Assembly (NCBI GenBank): GCA_039545355.1
Contig: BCJJ01000009.1
Coordinates: forward strand, 496,023 to 560,022
Direction of reading: 5' to 3'
Length of the DNA: 64,000 bases
Origin: Trichosporon coremiiforme
Taxonomy: Eukaryota > Basidiomycota > Tremellomycetes > Trichosporonales > Trichosporonaceae
In this document: in pieces, positions 59,522 through 64,000 of the stretch
How positions within the stretch are numbered: position 1 is the stretch's first letter
Layout of the letters: the number at the start of each line of letters is the position of its first letter
The notes under the pieces: model-generated
The model's input: only the letters and a program-made list of their open reading frames with translations
What the model was told of the DNA's origin: nothing
The model's database searches: none
Translations under genes and position numbers: made by a program

Positions 59522-62500
59522 TTCACCCAGTGAATACCTCGCTTGTGCATGTGTGCATAAGCTCTCATACCCCCCCTACAACACCAAATTGTGGCTTGGT
59601 AGCGAAGCTGCAGCACTCGCGGTTACTGTGCCAGCCAATCGCCTCGCTTCGACGTGTGGTGGTGCCACTGCCGGGCTCACTGCAAGCGACGGTTGGTCGA
59701 TTTTGGTCGATCTGGTGGATGTAGCGCACTCCGCCCGCCCCAGTCGCCCCCAGGTTCGCCGGGGCCCGCCAATCGCTCCCCGCTATGGACGGACAGCCAA
59801 ATGGGCCAGAATCGGGCCCGGTCCAGTCTCCGAACGGATATGTGCGTGTCCGAAAGTACGCTCTTCCGAGTTGCTTCAGGCCTCGCGCCTGGCGCATGAG
59901 TGCATTTCGCCTGCTTTTGCAGACCTTTTTCCGACCTGCCTGTTTGTGCAGAATGTCGGTCCGGGAACCTCGCCAATCCCCCAAGCCACGCCTGCACGTC
60001 CAGCAGACTGTACGCCCCCGCGCGTGCGAGGGCGTGTTAGGTTGTTCGGTTCATGCTTGCTTCAGGGTATGACCCTGAGCGACCCTGATCCCCACCCTTT
60101 CGAGCTTTGGTGCCCACGCTGGTCCATCTCGCTCGTCTATCTCTTCGCTTTCCCTGTTTCGCTCGGCAACAACTGTATCGTATCGACATAGCATCACACC
60201 ATGTGTACCATAGCAATCTCATCCCATAGCAGTCCACAGTAGTATAGTCCATAGTGTCTGCGTCTTTCTTTTTTGACGCACAAGAAGGTAGAGTCAGTAG
60301 TACAAAACTATGAAGGACATCGCACATCACATATCCAAGGAACAGGTCGCATTCCAGTGGAGCGAGGAGGCGTACGCGCAGCTATGATTACATCACTTGG
60401 CGTTGGGGGCGCAGTCGGCGCGGCGGACGCGAGCGCGCCCGGCACGGTGGCAAGCTCGGCACGGTGGCATAAGATCTGGCGCTCTGGCGTCCGCAGGCGT
60501 CTGCAGAGGAAGCGTTGGCTGGGGTTTGTGCCGGGATGGCACGCGGGCAACGTGAGGCTGACGCAACATCGCAGTATTAGGTCCTCCGTAGTCACCGTCC
60601 GTCGTCGCGGCCGTTGGCGTAGTGTTGGTGTTGTCTCCCGCCCCGCTTCGGGGGGACGGTATGTGCGTGCCTCCGTTCCTCTTGACTTCTTCTCCAACGA
60701 TCCAACCATGACGCTGACAGTCGGATCGGTGAGCGGGATCCACATAGCTCGTCTGACGTCTAGCTCGTCTCTTTTTATCACTGGAGCCTCAAGGATCAAG
60801 GAGATTGGAGCCACACAACGAGGCAAGGCAGATGTCATGCAGATCGAACCCAGCCATTCCGCGTCTGGACTGGGCGGGCGGGGTGACACCCACCAAACTT
60901 TGGCATCCGGCAGAGCTGGGCCCACCCCGCCCAGCCTCGCCCAGCCTGGGCCTCCGTACCCTCCATAAGGCGGTGGCTTTCGTCCCGGCCGGCACGGCAG
61001 GGCTAGGAGCATCCGGGCCAAAGAGACATGTGTCCAGCGTGTCCAGCGCAGATCTACTGCCAAGTCGGCTGCAAGAAAAAGCCGCCACCCGTCCAAACGC
61101 GCCTGCAACGGTCCATCAAGCCATACCATGCATCCAAGTGCTCGGTGATGAGCTCCAGACCAGGCGGCGGGACATCCGCTTGCCGTATGCATACCGCGCT
61201 GCGTGTCAGTGACACTCCCAGACGCCGGGGTATGCAGCCCGGGCTATGCATACGCTTACTCGGCGCTGTGTCGTGGAACTTGCCCATGGCATGGTCGAAG
61301 GATGCTCGAGTTCAACCGCATGCATCACACAGCATGGTGCACCGCACGGCCGTTGCAAGAGAGTTCGGCATCCACCGAACTTCAAGGGTGTGGAAGGGCA
61401 TGGAGGGAGGTGCGGAATGACGACACGACACACGACGAGGAAACCTGCAGTTGGCAGCATGGCAGCATCATGCCCTGACATCATCGACCGGCTTATCTCC
61501 CTACACCCGCCTCCGACGAGCGTAACCAGCGTGAAGCGTGTAAACCTTGACCGATCGGCGAACACGGGCGAGTGGTTTCGGACACTTTCTCTGCCCGCAA
61601 ACCCACCTTTTATGCTCGTTACGTACCACACCTGCCTGGCAGCCCGCAGGCACGAGGTGCATCCTTTGGGCATGCTGCATGCTGGGCAACCTTAAACCCT
61701 GACCTCGAACCGCGAACGGAGGCATGAAGAAACCATGGAGGCACGCAGAATTGCATTGGGCCTAGCGTCGCGCGTTGCTTCAATGCTTGTGCATGCATTG
61801 CCTCAGAGTATATTCGCTGGCTCGGAAAAACTGGGAAAAGTGTTACGTTATCTTTGCTGAACTATTCCCGGACGACCGAACCCATTTCTCGGCGATCGCA
61901 GTGTCGGACCTCGAGACACTTTGCCTGCCGTTTGCCGCCTTCCTGCTGCCCGCCGCTCGGGAGACGGGATGCATGCAACCTAGGCTTGTGGGAACGTATC
62001 GGCGACACGCATGCGTTGGGCAGGAGCGCAGGAGCGATCGAGGGGGTGCGGAATGCTGCCATGTGATCTGACACCGGCGTCCATGGCCCCAGCCTCATTC
62101 CTCACTAGTGTCTCGTTATGTCTCGCCGCGCAGCGAGACGGACGTCGGCACGTCGGAGGTCGGGTCGGAAGACATCAGAGTTCCCCCTATCTTTCCACCA
62201 CTGCTGCATCCTCCTTCTCTTCTGGTGTACTCGCTCACTTTCCCGTATTCTTTTGGAAATGCATCGTCATGCATCGGTATGCATCCAACCATTTTTCGCA
62301 AGTGGAGCGCACCCGCGTATCGCTACAGTCCCGTCTTAAGCTCGTGGTAGATCATTAATTTTGGCAGGCACAAGTCCCTAACACCCGCCGAGCCGCCGAG
62401 CACTACGGCCAGCATCATGCATTAGGTCACCGAGCTGCCGGGCCTGGCGGCGCGGGCCTGCGGGCAGGACCTGAGAGCTGAGGACTGGGGAGCGAGTGCG

Positions 62501-62882
62501 GAACCGTCAATCCCTGAAAAGGTCGGAGGCGCGCCGAGCCGAGGTTGAGTCAAGGTCCACGTGAGACGTCATCTGCCCAAGGCGTCGAGGAGTCACAGGC
62601 ACGCTGCATAACCCGGAGGCAGATTCCGGGTTGCTGGCACAAATGCGTACGGGCTTGTAAGCTCAGAAGCAGAAGGTGACTGGCCCGCTTTACTCGAACG
62701 TTTGGCGGTACATGCCGTGCATGCCGCAGGTTCTCTCCGTGGTGGTGCCACTCGTTTTCGCTCTGCTCCTCCTCCTACATCGAAGCTCTCCTGCGCGATT
62801 TCTGGTCATTCCAATTTTTTCCACGCACTCGCTAACGCTCTAGTTTGCCGATACTCGTCGCGACAGTGACTGAATGTAGCGC
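59522..62882. other. 3.4-kb interval without a convincing gene
   Basis: Several open frames exist on both strands (for example minus 60393-60743, with a Cys-containing tail) but none is supported by splice signals and domains together. The right part is unusually rich in ATGCAT and GCATGC (see 61128-62284). Confidence 0.5.
61128..62284. repeat. Cluster of ATGCAT and GCATGC palindromes
   Basis: ATGCAT occurs at 61128, 61187, 61246, 61320, 61793, 61969, 62259, 62269 and 62279; GCATGC at 61318, 61670, 61678, 61791, 61971 and 62009. The first three are exactly 59 bp apart and the last three exactly 10 bp apart. For random sequence well under one hit would be expected in this length. Confidence 0.7.
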
Positions 62883-63105
62883 ATGGGGCTTGTGATTTAC
62901 CCAGAACAGGAGACGGATGGGGGAGTGGGGGTGCTGCCATTGTGAGTGCCAATGTGGGCACGTTGGGTGGGGGGTGTCGAGCAGGCACCCGGACCATCTG
63001 GTCTACGACCCGCTCGTGCGCCGCAACACTCCGCGCACGGCTCGGTACGGCTCTAAGGCTGTCGTGTACGTGATCGAAGCTACGCTCACGGAGGATCGCA
63101 AGTAA
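62883..63105 (+). CDS. Small two-exon protein of unknown function (59 aa)
   Basis: Exon 62883-62941 and exon 62985-63105 join in phase over a 43-nt intron (GTGAGTGC...CGAGCAG), giving 59 aa: MGLVIYPEQETD, a Gly/Val stretch, then HPDHLVYDPLVRRNTPRTA and RYGSKAVVYVIEATLTEDRK. Codon bias and charge pattern look genuine. No signal peptide or membrane helix. Since the N-terminus is short, this could be the last part of a longer gene with undetected upstream exons. Not recognised. Confidence 0.5.
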
Positions 63106-64000
63106 CTGACACCCTGGCTCGTATGGCCGCGGTATGTGGGTGTTCAGACACCGACACCAGACACCGACGCCGAGCGCGGGCCTGGCGACGAGTAAAGAGG
63201 TTGAGAGCGAGAGAACTAGAGCCCTTGTGACCTTGGGACGCTTCTAATGAGTGTGTTGGTGCGTCGTAAGGACGCAGGATATCCTGCAGGGAAGCTCGTT
63301 AGCAACGTTAATGAGGAACAGGGTGGTGATGGTCCACGACTGCCACTCCGCCTCAGTCCTCGCAGGGTTATAATTGTTGGGGCAGCTCTCTGTCGCCTAA
63401 TGCGACGTTAGCAGGGCTTATTTAGTTCTGGATAGGGGCATTCCACCCGTAAGCCCCGTCTAGCTCGAATTAGGCAGTGTAATCGCCTTTGTGCGCCAGT
63501 TTTGGCACCGTGAAAGGCCTTCTTTCCTGCTCCCGGGTGTCCTTACTCGTAGTCCTGTTACTGTGCTTCGTTTCCAGGCCGCCTGCCGGGGCAAGCTCTT
63601 CCCAATCGCCCAGCCGTCAGCCAACGACAATAAGGATATTCTCCATCCGCGCGTCCGGTGATCCGGTCATCTGTTCTCCAGGGGTGTGTACTGGGGGTTA
63701 AGTGGACTTAAGCTCGTTGGGTGTCACGCGAGCCTCGCGATCGCCGCCTAACCCCAGTTCGAGCAACGCAACAGCCGCGGTAGCTGGTCGCTTTGCTCTT
63801 GATTTTTGACATCTTTATTCGTGCTCCAGCACCCTTCATTCCCCCTGCATTAAGCCACATGGCCGTCTGGCGCAGATGCGTAATGGACTCAAGATGCTAG
63901 TCATGTCGGTGGCGAGCGCAGTGTGCAGTTTCGCGTTCGCTTCCGATTCACACTCGGTTGACCGTGCGACCACGTGAGGCAGGGGTACTGCCTCCACAGC
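63106..64000. other. Terminal interval without a supported gene
   Basis: No coding or RNA feature recognised; a gene reaching in from the right cannot be excluded. Confidence 0.5.

Noticed and set aside
59070..60191. 373-codon frame overlapping the unknown gene at 58.7-59.5 kb
   Set aside because: Overlaps a better-supported gene in another frame; Ala/Arg/Ser composition typical of a shifted frame.
60308..61192. Minus-strand frames including a Cys-containing tail (CRACHRAG)
   Set aside because: Codon use near the 3' end looks partly coding, but I found no start, intron or known zinc-binding pattern.

Overview
The window is nuclear DNA from a fungus, most likely a basidiomycete yeast of the Tremellomycetes (a Trichosporonales-like genome is my inference). 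It is GC-rich, with strong C/G preference at third codon positions in the highly expressed genes. Nearly every gene is split by short introns of about 35-130 nt, mostly GTGAGT donors with a CTNAC-type branch point a few bases before CAG. CT-rich leaders precede several start codons. No rRNA, tRNA, CRISPR array or intact transposon was seen. I joined exons by hand; wherever I give a protein length, the joined exons are an exact multiple of three.

Layout. 1-5.2 kb: gene-poor, dominated by about 19 copies of a short hairpin-like element whose core is TGATGCAATC, then one small membrane-protein frame broken by TAG. 5.2-6.4 kb: TauD/TfdA-type dioxygenase (-). 6.4-11.3 kb: no supported gene. 11.3-18.6 kb: a compact accessory metabolism locus with an FAD-dependent DAO-family oxidoreductase (-), a Zn2Cys6 transcription factor (+) and a DAL5-type major-facilitator permease (-). 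20.6-21.8 kb: Asn/Gly-rich membrane protein. 22.6-24.5 kb: secreted GMC oxidoreductase (-) with a frameshift. 26.1-27.1 kb: zinc-free MDR reductase with a premature TAA. 27.6-29.7 kb: disordered protein carrying four copies of an AKI-type helical motif. 31.6-35.6 kb: ENA-type cation P-ATPase with a 770-nt intron. 38.0-40.4 kb: second secreted GMC oxidoreductase.

The right half holds housekeeping genes: RPN10 (proteasome ubiquitin receptor, -), actin (+, eight N calls at wobble positions), a decayed multi-SAP-domain gene (+), MON2 (endosome/Golgi trafficking, -), cytosine deaminase FCY1 (+), a disordered nuclear protein (-), a conserved-looking unknown (+) and a 59-aa two-exon gene near the right end. 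59.5-62.9 kb holds no convincing gene but is strongly enriched in ATGCAT and GCATGC.

How the genes fit together. The 11-18 kb trio reads as an inducible catabolic module: permease imports, FAD oxidase oxidises, the Zn2Cys6 factor controls. With the TauD dioxygenase, two secreted GMC enzymes and the MDR reductase, the left half is an accessory oxidative-metabolism neighbourhood; the substrate is unknown. Four loci carry stops or frameshifts inside otherwise well-preserved coding sequence, and actin carries ambiguous wobble bases. That combination fits either sequencing error or a hybrid/diploid genome with collapsed, decaying copies.
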